From contig NZ_JACKTY010000014.1 in assembly GCF_025822605.1 (NCBI RefSeq), positions 124,112 to 188,111 of the forward strand: a stretch of 64,000 bases of DNA, given 5' to 3'. This document shows, in pieces, positions 25,803-33,943 of the stretch; positions within the stretch are counted from its first letter, which is position 1, and every line of letters begins with the position of its first letter. The notes beneath the pieces were generated by a model. It searched no databases. It was not told where the DNA came from and saw only the letters and a program-made list of their open reading frames with translations. The stretch is from Mycolicibacterium komossense (lineage in GTDB: Bacteria > Actinomycetota > Actinomycetes > Mycobacteriales > Mycobacteriaceae). The position numbers and the translations under genes are program-made.

Positions 25803-26902
25803 TTCGCAGCGCCCGTGACGTCCGTGACTTCGACCACCCGACACTGCGGTCGCTGCGGTGTCTCATCGGGCAGGAACCAGCGCAGCCAGATCAGCCCTTT
25901 GCGGCGACCGGCGGTGGACACCCAGTTGGGATGGCCCGGATCGCTGTCACTGATCACGATCCGCCATGACCCGTCGGGCTCGTAGACGATGTGGGCGCCG
26001 TTGATGGTGACTCGCTCGTAGGTGTAGTCGTAGGTGTGCAGGAACGGATTCCACAGACACAGGTTCCAGAACACGCACGTCGGTGAAGCGCCCTCGACGA
26101 TCAGCGCCTGTCCCGGTTGGAGTTCGTAGGCGCCCATCGCGTACGCGGCGTCGGCAGCCGACCACCCGTAGGCGCTCTCGGGCACCGGGAAAGGCTCTAG
26201 TATCTCGTTGGGTGGATCGATTCGGGTCGGTAGGAACGACAGTTGTTCGTGCAGCCAGGTTTTGGCGGCCCGGAACCGGCGGGTGAGATCGGCGCGGTCG
26301 TCGTGGCGACGGGCGGGCGGGTCGATCGCCTCGATGTTCCAGACCGTGCGGTGCCCGGTCTGGGGTTCGGTCAGATAGTCGCGGGTCAGTGCGATGACCG
26401 CATCGGGATCGAGTTTGAGCCATGCGCCCGGCTGCGGATCGGGGCTCATGGTGAACTCGAAGTTGCCGTCTTCGTCGAAGTCCAATGACTGGTTGTTTAT
26501 CGTGCCGACGATGCGGTCGCTGTACTGGCCGTCGTCAGGACCGCCGTAGATCGTCATCGAGAGATAGACAGAGTCCCCGCGGTTGCCGGTGACCCGGTAG
26601 GTCCTGGCCGGGTCGACGGGAGCGACCTGATAGAAGGCGTCGGAGTTATCGCCGCCCCACTTCTGGTATGGCCCAATGACATCCACCAGGATCGGGCGCT
26701 CCTTGTCGCCCCAGACGTAGGTGTCGACCGCCACCCGAAGCAGGCTGAAGGCCAGTCGGTAGCCGTCGAGGATGTCGGCCTCCTCCAAAGGCGGTTCCGC
26801 GGTGAGCAGTTTCTGCTCGATCGCCCGCACCTCGTCGAGCAGTTCGTTGTAGGCGCCCGACAGCGTGGGCACTATCTCGAGATTCGAATCGGTGTCGGTC
26901 AT
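25799..26902 (-). CDS. DUF1214-domain protein
   Basis: 367 aa without signal peptide. The C-terminal half shows DUF1214 features: GASPTCVFWNLCLWNPFLHT and RIVISDSDPGHPNWVSTAGR near 265-330, and an N-terminal region with AFYQVAPVDPARTYRVTGNRG. Related proteins occur beside sulfotransferases and TetR regulators in mycobacteria; their biochemical role is not established. The ATG at 26902 overlaps the tetR stop (ATGA), and its own stop overlaps the sulfotransferase start. This gives an unbroken three-gene operon. Confidence 0.8.
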   Translation of the reverse strand: MTDTDSNLEIVPTLSGAYNELLDEVRAIEQKLLTAEPPLEEADILDGYRLAFSLLRVAVDTYVWGDKERPILVDVIGPYQKWGGDNSDAFYQVAPVDPARTYRVTGNRGDSVYLSMTIYGGPDDGQYSDRIVGTINNQSLDFDEDGNFEFTMSPDPQPGAWLKLDPDAVIALTRDYLTEPQTGHRTVWNIEAIDPPARRHDDRADLTRRFRAAKTWLHEQLSFLPTRIDPPNEILEPFPVPESAYGWSAADAAYAMGAYELQPGQALIVEGASPTCVFWNLCLWNPFLHTYDYTYERVTINGAHIVYEPDGSWRIVISDSDPGHPNWVSTAGRRKGLIWLRWFLPDETPQRPQCRVVEVTDVTGAAK

Positions 26903-27531
26903 GCGTTGTCTCCGTTCGGGTGGGGGGCGCGAATCTGGGTTCCCTGAATGACCAGCGAGCACAGCCTTTCGACGGCCTCGTCGGTCTCGTCGACGGCGCC
27001 ATCACGCTGCAGGACTTGCGCGGTGTAGAAACTTGTCCCGACCAACAGGTCGAACAGGGTGTCGGCATCCAGATCGGCCCGGACGACACCCTGGTCGATG
27101 CCGGACTGCACCAGGCCGCCGAACAGGGTGCGGGTCTCCTGGTCGAGGATCTGTTGGGTTCTGATCTGCAGTTGTGGGTCGCGGTTGCGGTCGGCCAGGA
27201 TGCCCAGTGCTGCGGCGGCGACCACCGGTTCCCGCCAGAATGCCCGCACCTCTCTGACGAACCGGCGAAGGTCGTCGGCGAAGTTCCCCGAACCGGAGAG
27301 CGTGTCGCCGATGGCCGCGGGAGAGCCGAACGCGACGTCGAAGACCACATGCGCCTTCGATGGCCAGCGCCGGTAGATGGTCGGACGGCCGACACCGGCC
27401 TCCCGGGCGATCGACTCCATGGACACCTGGTCGTAGCCGACTTCGGTCAGCTGCCTGCGGGTGGCCAGCATGATCGCCTCGTCAGTGCGGGGATCGCGGG
27501 GCCGGCCGGGGCTCGGGGCCGGGGCTCTCAT
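26899..27531 (-). CDS. TetR-family transcriptional regulator heading a DUF1214-sulfotransferase operon
   Basis: 210-aa regulator with helix-turn-helix MESIAREAGVGRPTIYRRW near residues 35-54 and a TetR_C ligand domain. The ATG at 27531 has AGGAGG directly upstream but almost no spacing, so a start at the more distant ATG 27588 cannot be excluded. However, that would put the operator-like palindrome at 27563-27580 inside the gene. First gene of the operon with DUF1214 and sulfotransferase, hence likely autoregulated. Confidence 0.85.
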   Translation of the reverse strand: MRAPAPSPGRPRDPRTDEAIMLATRRQLTEVGYDQVSMESIAREAGVGRPTIYRRWPSKAHVVFDVAFGSPAAIGDTLSGSGNFADDLRRFVREVRAFWREPVVAAAALGILADRNRDPQLQIRTQQILDQETRTLFGGLVQSGIDQGVVRADLDADTLFDLLVGTSFYTAQVLQRDGAVDETDEAVERLCSLVIQGTQIRAPHPNGDNA

Positions 27532-27562
27532 CCTCCTGTGATCCAGTTCACGCTGAGTTATG

Positions 27563-27580
27563 TTCCGTAACGTAACGAAA
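27563..27580. promoter_or_regulatory. TetR operator candidate between tetR and the sedolisin gene
   Basis: TTCCGTAACGTAACGAAA is an imperfect 18-bp palindrome (14 of 18 positions symmetric, core CGTaACGTaACG). It lies 32 bp upstream of the tetR start in the divergent gap. Similar CGTWACG repeats are known TetR sites in mycobacteria. Confidence 0.5.
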
Positions 27581-27701
27581 TTTGTCAATAGCCGGAGGAT
27601 TCGCTACCGGCAGGTACCTGTGCACGGCTCACGTCGTCGCATTAGAGTGCGTCTCGCCAAGTGAGAGAGTGCACCAGTCGGAGAAGGGCATCGATTTCGC
27701 G

Positions 27702-29342
27702 GTGACAATCCGTTCCCGCCTCGCCGCCTTGGCGTGGGGTGCCCGCGTCGGCCGGCATCCGGCGCTGACAACCCTTGCCCTGGTGGCCGTCATCGCCCTG
27801 GTGCTGGCGCTTGTCGAGTCCCGGCGAGAGTCCGAATCACCGGTGCCGCAGGCGATTTCGGGTCCCTTCGCACTTCTGCTCGGTGCCTCGACGAACCTCG
27901 GTGCGTCCCGTGCGCAGACGGTCCAACTCACTGTCGAGCTGCGGGCTCCCGACAGCCCCGACCGCCTGGTCCGCTGGGCCCGCGACAGTGGGTTGTCGGT
28001 GCGCTGGGGCACCGGGCACAACTGGGCGGTGCTGCAGGGTGCGCCGGCAGAGGTGGCGTCGGCATTTCAGGTGCCCGTCGACGATTACCGCGGCCGCCGC
28101 GGGCAGGTGTTCTACGCGTCGCCGCTGCAACCCGCGGTGCCGTCGCAATTGCATGACGAAGTCGCGGGGCTGGGGCGCATCCTCAGCTACACCCCATTTC
28201 ACTCCAACAGCCCGTCACTGCTTCCGCTGGAAGTGCCCAACCAGAGCCTGGCCCCGGACTCGCTGCGCACCACCTACAACGTGAGCCCGCTGACCATGGC
28301 CGGCTATACCGGCAAAGACACCACCATCGTGGTCTACGCCTTCGATGGATTCGACCAGTCCGACCTCGATAAATACGCCGAGACGTTCGCGTTGCCGAAG
28401 TTCACGCCGGAAGTCGTCGGCGGTATGCCGCAGCAGCGCAGCGGCGAGGCGGCCATGGATCTGCAGGTCGCCCATGCGATCGCGCCCGATGCCCGCCTGG
28501 TTCTGGTCAACGCCCGTTCGACGGTCGAGGGTGGCGGCACTTACGTCAAGATCGCCGAGCAGATGGCCTCGGTCGATGAGCAGTTCCCCGGCGGGATATG
28601 GACCCTGTCGATCGGGTGGGGCTGCGACAAGCTGCTGACTGCAGCGGATCTTGCCCCGGTCCGCTCGGCGATGGCGGCGGCGCTGGCCCGGGGCACCACG
28701 ATTTTCAACGCCAGCGGTGACCTTGCCGGACTGGAATGCAAAGGCGGACATGACTGGTCGTCACCGCCCGGCCCGGCCGACGTCGGGCTGGACGCAGTGG
28801 CATCGGTACCCGAGGTGACCAACGTGGGCGGCACCGCGCTGTCGACCGACGCGAACTTCCGCTGGCTCGGCGAGCAGGCGTGGATGGACGCGCCGTTGAC
28901 ACAGGGCAGCGGCGGCGGGATCTCGAACCTGTTCGATCGGCCGCGCTGGCAGGCCGGGGTCACGGTGGCGAATAACACCCGACGCCGGATGACACCGGAT
29001 ATCTCTGCGGTGGCCGATCGGTTGACCGGCGTCATCATCGTCGTCAAGCAGCAGTTGGCGGTCGGTGGTGGCACGTCGCAGGCAGCGCCCATCTGGGCCG
29101 GGATGGCCGCGGTGATGAACCAGTTCCTGAAAGACAACGGCGGGCGCGCACTCGGCGACCTCAACCCGACGCTGTACCGCCTCGCCGCGAGTGCCCCGCG
29201 GCCCGGATTCCACGACATCACCCTCGGCGCCAACGCGGTGGCCGTGGCCGGACCCGGCTACGACATGGTGACCGGCCTGGGCAGCCCGGACGTCGACAAC
29301 CTGGTGCGCAACATCCTCGATCTGCAGCAGGCGCCGAGGTGA
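27702..29342 (+). CDS. Membrane-anchored sedolisin (S53-family serine-carboxyl peptidase)
   Basis: 546-aa acid-active-type peptidase. A single N-terminal hydrophobic segment (about residues 20-36) anchors or exports it. A pro-kumamolisin activation domain (about 50-185) precedes the catalytic domain. The Glu/Asp pair is in SGEAAMDLQVAHAIAPDA near 249-253, the oxyanion Asp in NASGDLAG, and the Ser in GGGTSQAAPIWAG near 458. The calcium site DITLGAN...TGLGSPDVDNL closes the domain. The GTG at 27702 is a best guess; GTG 27669 is an alternative. The stop overlaps the next gene (GTGA). Sedolisins usually work outside the cell at low pH. The physiological target is unknown. Confidence 0.85.
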   Translation: MTIRSRLAALAWGARVGRHPALTTLALVAVIALVLALVESRRESESPVPQAISGPFALLLGASTNLGASRAQTVQLTVELRAPDSPDRLVRWARDSGLSVRWGTGHNWAVLQGAPAEVASAFQVPVDDYRGRRGQVFYASPLQPAVPSQLHDEVAGLGRILSYTPFHSNSPSLLPLEVPNQSLAPDSLRTTYNVSPLTMAGYTGKDTTIVVYAFDGFDQSDLDKYAETFALPKFTPEVVGGMPQQRSGEAAMDLQVAHAIAPDARLVLVNARSTVEGGGTYVKIAEQMASVDEQFPGGIWTLSIGWGCDKLLTAADLAPVRSAMAAALARGTTIFNASGDLAGLECKGGHDWSSPPGPADVGLDAVASVPEVTNVGGTALSTDANFRWLGEQAWMDAPLTQGSGGGISNLFDRPRWQAGVTVANNTRRRMTPDISAVADRLTGVIIVVKQQLAVGGGTSQAAPIWAGMAAVMNQFLKDNGGRALGDLNPTLYRLAASAPRPGFHDITLGANAVAVAGPGYDMVTGLGSPDVDNLVRNILDLQQAPR

Positions 29343-30547
29343 CCGACCACCCTGAGACCCCCGGCGAGGCGTACCCGGGCACGATGCCCTGCCACTCCTG
29401 CGACCACGACGTCCCCGCGGGCAGGTTCTGTGCCCGCTGCGGCGCGCAACTGAGCGCGGTTCGCGGCGATGGCCCGCGGTGGTTGCGGATTCGTGACTAT
29501 GCCGCGGCCCCCGGCGAGAACGTCCTGCAGCCGTCGATCGTCAGCTCGGTGTTCCCGTACCTGTCGAACCGGTCGAGCGGAGCGTTTCGGGTGCTGGTGT
29601 GGCTGGTTCTCGCCACGCTGGTGGTGTTGTGCGCGTTCCAGTTGGAGGTGGCGATGGTGGCTGCCGCCACGTTCGCCCCACCGCTGCTGTTCCTGGTCTA
29701 CCTGAAAGAAACCGGAGTCATCGGTGATCTGCTGTGGCGGGTCTGGGTGCCGACGTTCGCGGTCGGTATCGGCGTGGGTGCCGCGTGGGCGCTGTGGACC
29801 AACGGGATCGTCGCTGAGTCCTACAGTCTCGGGCTGGGCGTCGAAGTCCCCACCGCGAGGCTCGTACTCGATGCCCTCATCATCCCGTTCGGGGGACTGT
29901 TCGCGCTGCAACTGCCCGCCGTACTGATTTGGGTGTCCCGGCCACCACGTCGAGACTCGTTGTACGGCTTCGCCGTTGGCGCACTCGGCGGAACGATGTT
30001 CGCGGTGGGCGCCACTGTCGTCCGTTTGGTGTCACAGATCGGCAGAGGTGAGCAGGCCAACGATCAGCCGGTGGCGGACATGCTGCTGGAGGCGGGCATC
30101 CGGGGTGTCACGATGCCACTGATGGCCGTCTCGATCGGCGGTCTGATCGGTGCTGCACTGTGGTATCGGAGCGCTGACGGACAGGGGCGTCGCGGCGTGT
30201 GGACGGCGATCGTGGTGGGATCGCTGGCTGCACCAGCTGTCTACGCGTGCGTCGGGCTCGTCGACGTTCTTCGCATCACGCCCTACCTGCAGTTCGTGGT
30301 CCACGCGGCGATAGCGCTGGTGGCGGTGCTGGCCCTGCGCACTGGCCTGCAGCTGGCGATGCTGCACGAAATCCATGAACCGACGGACGCCGAACAGCCG
30401 ATCCTGTGCGCGGATTGCGGCCATGTGGTGCCGGACATGGCCTTCTGCCCGGCGTGCGGCGTCGCCTCACAGGCCGCGTCGCGGGCATCCAGGGCGGCGC
30501 GCAGGCAGGATCGGCCACAGCCGAGTGACGAGCAGGTGGGCCGATGA
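29339..30547 (+). CDS. Multi-pass membrane protein with N- and C-terminal zinc ribbons
   Basis: 402 aa. An N-terminal zinc ribbon has C18-x2-C21 and C31-x2-C34. Residues 80-345 hold about seven hydrophobic spans, and a second ribbon near 360 has CADC and CPAC. A basic Arg-rich tail ends the protein. Both ribbons should lie on the same (cytoplasmic) face. The layout recalls PrsW-like or other zinc-ribbon membrane proteins, but I see no convincing protease motif and do not assign a function. It is coupled on both sides (GTGA with the sedolisin gene, ATGA with the next), which suggests a shared envelope role. Confidence 0.75.
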   Translation: MTDHPETPGEAYPGTMPCHSCDHDVPAGRFCARCGAQLSAVRGDGPRWLRIRDYAAAPGENVLQPSIVSSVFPYLSNRSSGAFRVLVWLVLATLVVLCAFQLEVAMVAAATFAPPLLFLVYLKETGVIGDLLWRVWVPTFAVGIGVGAAWALWTNGIVAESYSLGLGVEVPTARLVLDALIIPFGGLFALQLPAVLIWVSRPPRRDSLYGFAVGALGGTMFAVGATVVRLVSQIGRGEQANDQPVADMLLEAGIRGVTMPLMAVSIGGLIGAALWYRSADGQGRRGVWTAIVVGSLAAPAVYACVGLVDVLRITPYLQFVVHAAIALVAVLALRTGLQLAMLHEIHEPTDAEQPILCADCGHVVPDMAFCPACGVASQAASRASRAARRQDRPQPSDEQVGR

Positions 30548-31287
30548 GCGCACCTGCGGCGGCCCCGCCCCGTGAGTTGTTCCCCGGCTACTCGGTGCCG
30601 TCTGCCGCCTACTCCGCAGTCCCGCTGCGCCACACCTCGTTGTACCGGTTGCTGCTCACCGTCGGTGCGAGCCTGACGGCGATCGTGGTAACGATCGCGA
30701 CGATTTCGACACTGTTCATCAAGCCCGCGGCGCTCTATTCCTGCCCGCCGGAGTGCGGACGGCCTCCGACCGGAGTGCCGGTCCAGGAGAGTCCGCGGTT
30801 CACCGCCGCCGACGGCAGTTTCTCGGTGTCCTACCCCTCGCCGGGGACGAACTACACCATCACCAAAGAGGACTCCGGTGTGTCCGCGGTCTATACCGGC
30901 GGCGACGGCGGAACCATGGAGCTGTTCGGGGTCGCCGCTGCCGGCCGGACACCCGAGCAGGTGCTCGATGACCTCATCCGCCAAGCGCAGCCCGATGCGA
31001 CGGTCGCATACCAACTTCCCAACGCGATGGTCGGCTTCCAACTCGGCCACGGTGAGGTGTTGGACGTCTATCCGCAGACGAGTTCGGGGGACCGCAAGCG
31101 CACTCGGATCGTCGTGCTCGTCGCCGTCAAAAACGATCTTGCGCTCGTTGCCGCAGCCATCGGCCCCTTCCGCGAATTCGGTCCGGACAGTGGACCGGGC
31201 CTGCCATCTGGAGCCAACCTCGAACTTGCCGAGGATCTCGGCAAATACGTCAACAGCTTTCTGTGGAGGGGAGACCCTCCACGCTAG
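30544..31287 (+). CDS. Membrane-anchored hypothetical protein of the sedolisin operon
   Basis: 247 aa. A short Pro/Ala-rich cytoplasmic start precedes one hydrophobic span (about 34-60, LYRLLLTVGASLTAIVVTIA). The remaining 180 residues are predicted outside and include a Cys pair (CPPEC). The outer domain (FTAADGSFSVSYPSPGTNYT, DGGTMELFGVAAAGRTPEQV) resembles PsbP/LpqN-like beta-sheet domains that mycobacteria attach to membranes, but this is only an impression. The ATG overlaps the upstream stop. It could be a partner or substrate of the sedolisin. Function unknown. Confidence 0.72.
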   Translation: MSAPAAAPPRELFPGYSVPSAAYSAVPLRHTSLYRLLLTVGASLTAIVVTIATISTLFIKPAALYSCPPECGRPPTGVPVQESPRFTAADGSFSVSYPSPGTNYTITKEDSGVSAVYTGGDGGTMELFGVAAAGRTPEQVLDDLIRQAQPDATVAYQLPNAMVGFQLGHGEVLDVYPQTSSGDRKRTRIVVLVAVKNDLALVAAAIGPFREFGPDSGPGLPSGANLELAEDLGKYVNSFLWRGDPPR

Positions 31288-31692
31288 GGATGAACTCGCG
31301 GGAGCTGCGAAATCGATTGAGTCATCGTGGTGCCCGGATGTTGCGTGGCCAGATCGGATCACAGATAAGGAATTTGGCTTCAGTTCCGCTCCGGGAGCGC
31401 TGGCGGTGACATATCTCGACGGTGAAAGTGAACTTGAGGAAGGGTTTTTCGCGGTCTGATTCGTTTCCCAAAGTCAGTGGCAATGGTGGAAGGTCTATGT
31501 TTTTGGCCGATTTGATCGTGATGAGCGGTTTGCTCACGTGCTGCGGCCTCAGGACTGGATCTGACTGATTGTCAAGCATTTTGAGGTTCACCGCGGTTGG
31601 ATGGACCGAGACCGCGCCGGGTTCGTGCAAACACCGTAATATTGACGCGGTCGACACTTTACGATCTCCTGACTGATACGAACGAGACTCGA
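31288..31692. other. Intergenic region before the kinase gene, no gene supported
   Basis: This 405-bp stretch is less GC-rich than its surroundings. It contains several short open frames with no recognisable features. A minus-strand frame of 157 codons (31322-31795) runs into the kinase coding region and looks spurious. It probably holds the kinase promoter (TTGACG at about 31640, no clear -10) and the end of the sedolisin operon. Confidence 0.5.
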
Positions 31693-33471
31693 ATGGTTGG
31701 GCCGGTGAGCAACGAAGAGCGCATTCACGCAGCTCTGCCGGACTACACCTTGGGCGGGTCAATCGGCGGCTGGGGGCAGGTCTTGTCGGCCTCACACAAG
31801 CGGTCGCGACGCTCAGTGGCCATCAAACAGATACCTCTGCAGCTGGCGAACGACCCCGCAGTACGTCGGCGATTCGCCAACGAAGCACGCCACCTTCTCG
31901 CCATTCGGCACCCGCACGTCGTCCCGGTGTACGACTACATCGAAGACCAGGATCTGTGTCTGCTGATCATGGAATATCTTCCCGGTGGCAGTGTCGAGAG
32001 CCGGTTCGCCGACCAGGGTTTCACCGCACAAGAGGCTGTCGCGATCGCGTTGGCGGCAGCCGCCGGCCTGGAGGGTGCGCACCAGGAAGGGGTCCTGCAC
32101 TGCGAGCTGACGCCCGCGAATCTGTTGTTCGCCGACGACGGAAACATCAAACTCACCGATGTCGGCGTCGCGAAGATCGTCGGTGGTGACAACACCCTGA
32201 ACCCCCGGGCCGGGGGGATCATCGGCTCGCCTACCTATCTCGCCCCGGAACAGGCTCGTGGTGAATGTGTTTCACCTGCGACCGACGTCTACGCCCTGGC
32301 GGCGACGTTGTACTACCTGCTGTCCGGGGTATTGCCCCATCCGCATGCCGGCGACAGCACGACGACCCTGCTCGAGCACGCGTGTGCCGAGCCGATGCCG
32401 CTGACCGAGGTGGCGCCCGGGGTCCCGGAGGCGATCTGCGCCCACGTCATGCGCGGCCTGGCAACGGATCCGGCCCAACGGTTCAGCTCGGCGGAGTCGT
32501 TCGGTGTCGTGTTGGCCGGATGCGCGGCTCAATGCTGGGGGCCGGACTGGCTGCCGCGCAGTGGCGTCTCGGTTCTCGGCAACGACGCGATCACCACAGC
32601 CGCCAGAGCCGCCGCCGGCGGCAATCCCGCTGGGGCCGAGAACTCTTCCCAAGAGCCACCTGTCGATGCGCCGACAAGGGTGCGGCCGGCGCTGAAGCAG
32701 CATTGCGTCGAGCATGCCGAAGTCGGCCGGGACCGGGACCGTTCGGGGCCGGTTCGGATCGCCAGGATGGATTCTTCGCGTTGGGCGTTCATCGTCACCG
32801 GCGTGCTCGGAGTGGCTGCGCTGGTGCTGGCACTGGTGGGCGTCGCCCAGCCGCAGCGGGGCGGTGACCTGCCGGCGGGTGCGATCAAGGTGGCCGGCGT
32901 CGATCCCACTTCGGGTGGCGACGTCGCAGTCGATGCGACCGGTCCGATTCCCATCACCATCACGGGACTGGAGGGGGACCGTGCCATCCTGGCGATGAAT
33001 GTCCTGGGCCGACGGGTCGATCAGCAGGAGACGTTGCCGATCCCGGCGGGGCGGCGTCGGTTACCGACCACGGTGACGGTGAATCCCTGGTTCCTGGTGG
33101 GACGGGCGACCGTCGAGGTGACCGTCGTCAACGGCCACCGCAATGCCGGCACCTATCGGTTCGGCATGACTGCGACACAGCCGGCCTCCAGGACGGCCGG
33201 CATGGTTTTTGCCTTCGTCGTGGCGTTGATGGCAATGGCGCTGATGGAAAAGAACATCCGTGCGCTGTCTCGCGGAAGCGAGCCGGCGGCCGGCGGCCTC
33301 GGGATACCTGTCTGTGGCGCTGCGGTCGCGGTGGCGGTCGCCGCCCTGGCCTGGATCCTGCTGGGGCGAGAGCTGAGCGCGCCGGGTCTGATCGGGTGCG
33401 CCGTGCTGGCCGCGGCCGCCGGTGTCGCGGTTAGTCTCGGCGCGCGGCGGGTCGGTCGCCGGGTCCGCTAG
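31693..33471 (+). CDS. Membrane Ser/Thr protein kinase homologue with degenerate catalytic loop (possible pseudokinase)
   Basis: 592 aa. A PknB-like kinase domain occupies about residues 18-285. The ATP lysine K45 (VAIK) and helix-C Glu E64 are present, but the HRD motif reads H136-C137-E138 and the catalytic-loop Lys is Thr140; Asn143 is kept. DFG reads D156-V-G, and LAPEQAR (APE) is intact. Loss of the base Asp (Asp to Glu) and of the Lys argues for weak or absent phosphotransfer. After a linker, a transmembrane span (about 365-385), an extracytoplasmic Ig-like domain of about 110 residues and three more spans follow, which is unlike standard Pkn kinases. The ATG at 31693 is likely; GTG 31705 is possible. 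Confidence 0.8.
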   Translation: MVGPVSNEERIHAALPDYTLGGSIGGWGQVLSASHKRSRRSVAIKQIPLQLANDPAVRRRFANEARHLLAIRHPHVVPVYDYIEDQDLCLLIMEYLPGGSVESRFADQGFTAQEAVAIALAAAAGLEGAHQEGVLHCELTPANLLFADDGNIKLTDVGVAKIVGGDNTLNPRAGGIIGSPTYLAPEQARGECVSPATDVYALAATLYYLLSGVLPHPHAGDSTTTLLEHACAEPMPLTEVAPGVPEAICAHVMRGLATDPAQRFSSAESFGVVLAGCAAQCWGPDWLPRSGVSVLGNDAITTAARAAAGGNPAGAENSSQEPPVDAPTRVRPALKQHCVEHAEVGRDRDRSGPVRIARMDSSRWAFIVTGVLGVAALVLALVGVAQPQRGGDLPAGAIKVAGVDPTSGGDVAVDATGPIPITITGLEGDRAILAMNVLGRRVDQQETLPIPAGRRRLPTTVTVNPWFLVGRATVEVTVVNGHRNAGTYRFGMTATQPASRTAGMVFAFVVALMAMALMEKNIRALSRGSEPAAGGLGIPVCGAAVAVAVAALAWILLGRELSAPGLIGCAVLAAAAGVAVSLGARRVGRRVR

Positions 33472-33560
33472 CGCCGCGGCGGGACCGGTCGATGACGATC
33501 GTGACCGGGACCGGCCGGGTCGAACATGTGTTCACCGGCGTTTCCGCTGGTAGAACGTGG

Positions 33561-33631
33561 AGCGGGCGACGGGAATCGAACCCGCGTAGCTAGTTTGGAA
33601 GACTAGGGCTCTACCATTGAGCTACGCCCGC
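33561..33631 (-). tRNA. tRNA-Gly (anticodon TCC)
   Basis: The minus strand folds as a cloverleaf. The acceptor GCGGGCG/CGCCCGC, D-arm GCTCAATGGTAGAGC, anticodon stem CTAGT/ACTAG with loop CTTCCAA, and T-arm GCGGGTTCGATTCCCGT are all visible. No encoded CCA. It lies 183 bp from the divergent tRNA-Pro. Confidence 0.95.
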
Positions 33632-33814
33632 GTGCATTACTTCGGACCACAATGTACGGCCCGCCGGAGAACATTTCCAAATAGGGGCCGTTCTTCGACG
33701 CCCACTGTGATGGGCAGCCGATCAGGCCTGTGTGCAGGTCATGTGCGTGGGGGCCGTAGGATGCCGTGGGCTTGTGAAGCGAGTCTGCGGCGCAAAAAAC
33801 GTAGACATGCAGCA

Positions 33815-33891
33815 CGGGGTGTAGCGCAGCTTGGTAGCGCATCCGCTTTGGGAGCGGAAGGCCGCAGGTTCAAATCCTGTCACCCCGACCA
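33815..33891 (+). tRNA. tRNA-Pro (anticodon TGG), CCA encoded
   Basis: Acceptor CGGGGTG/CACCCCG, anticodon stem TCCGC/GCGGA with loop TTTGGGA, and T-arm GCAGGTTCAAATCCTGT are clear. The 3' CCA (33889-33891) is encoded. It lies 52 bp upstream of tig, as in M. tuberculosis. Confidence 0.95.
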
Positions 33892-33943
33892 GCACGACCC
33901 TGTCCACCCGATGACATAGATACAGACAGTCAAGGAGTTACCC

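Noticed and set aside
30283..31362. Minus-strand open frame of 359 codons
   Set aside because: Opposite the coupled zinc-ribbon and anchored-protein genes; no motif, His/Arg-rich composition.
31322..31795. 157-codon minus-strand frame before the kinase gene
   Set aside because: Overlaps the kinase start, no recognisable domain, composition unlike neighbouring genes.
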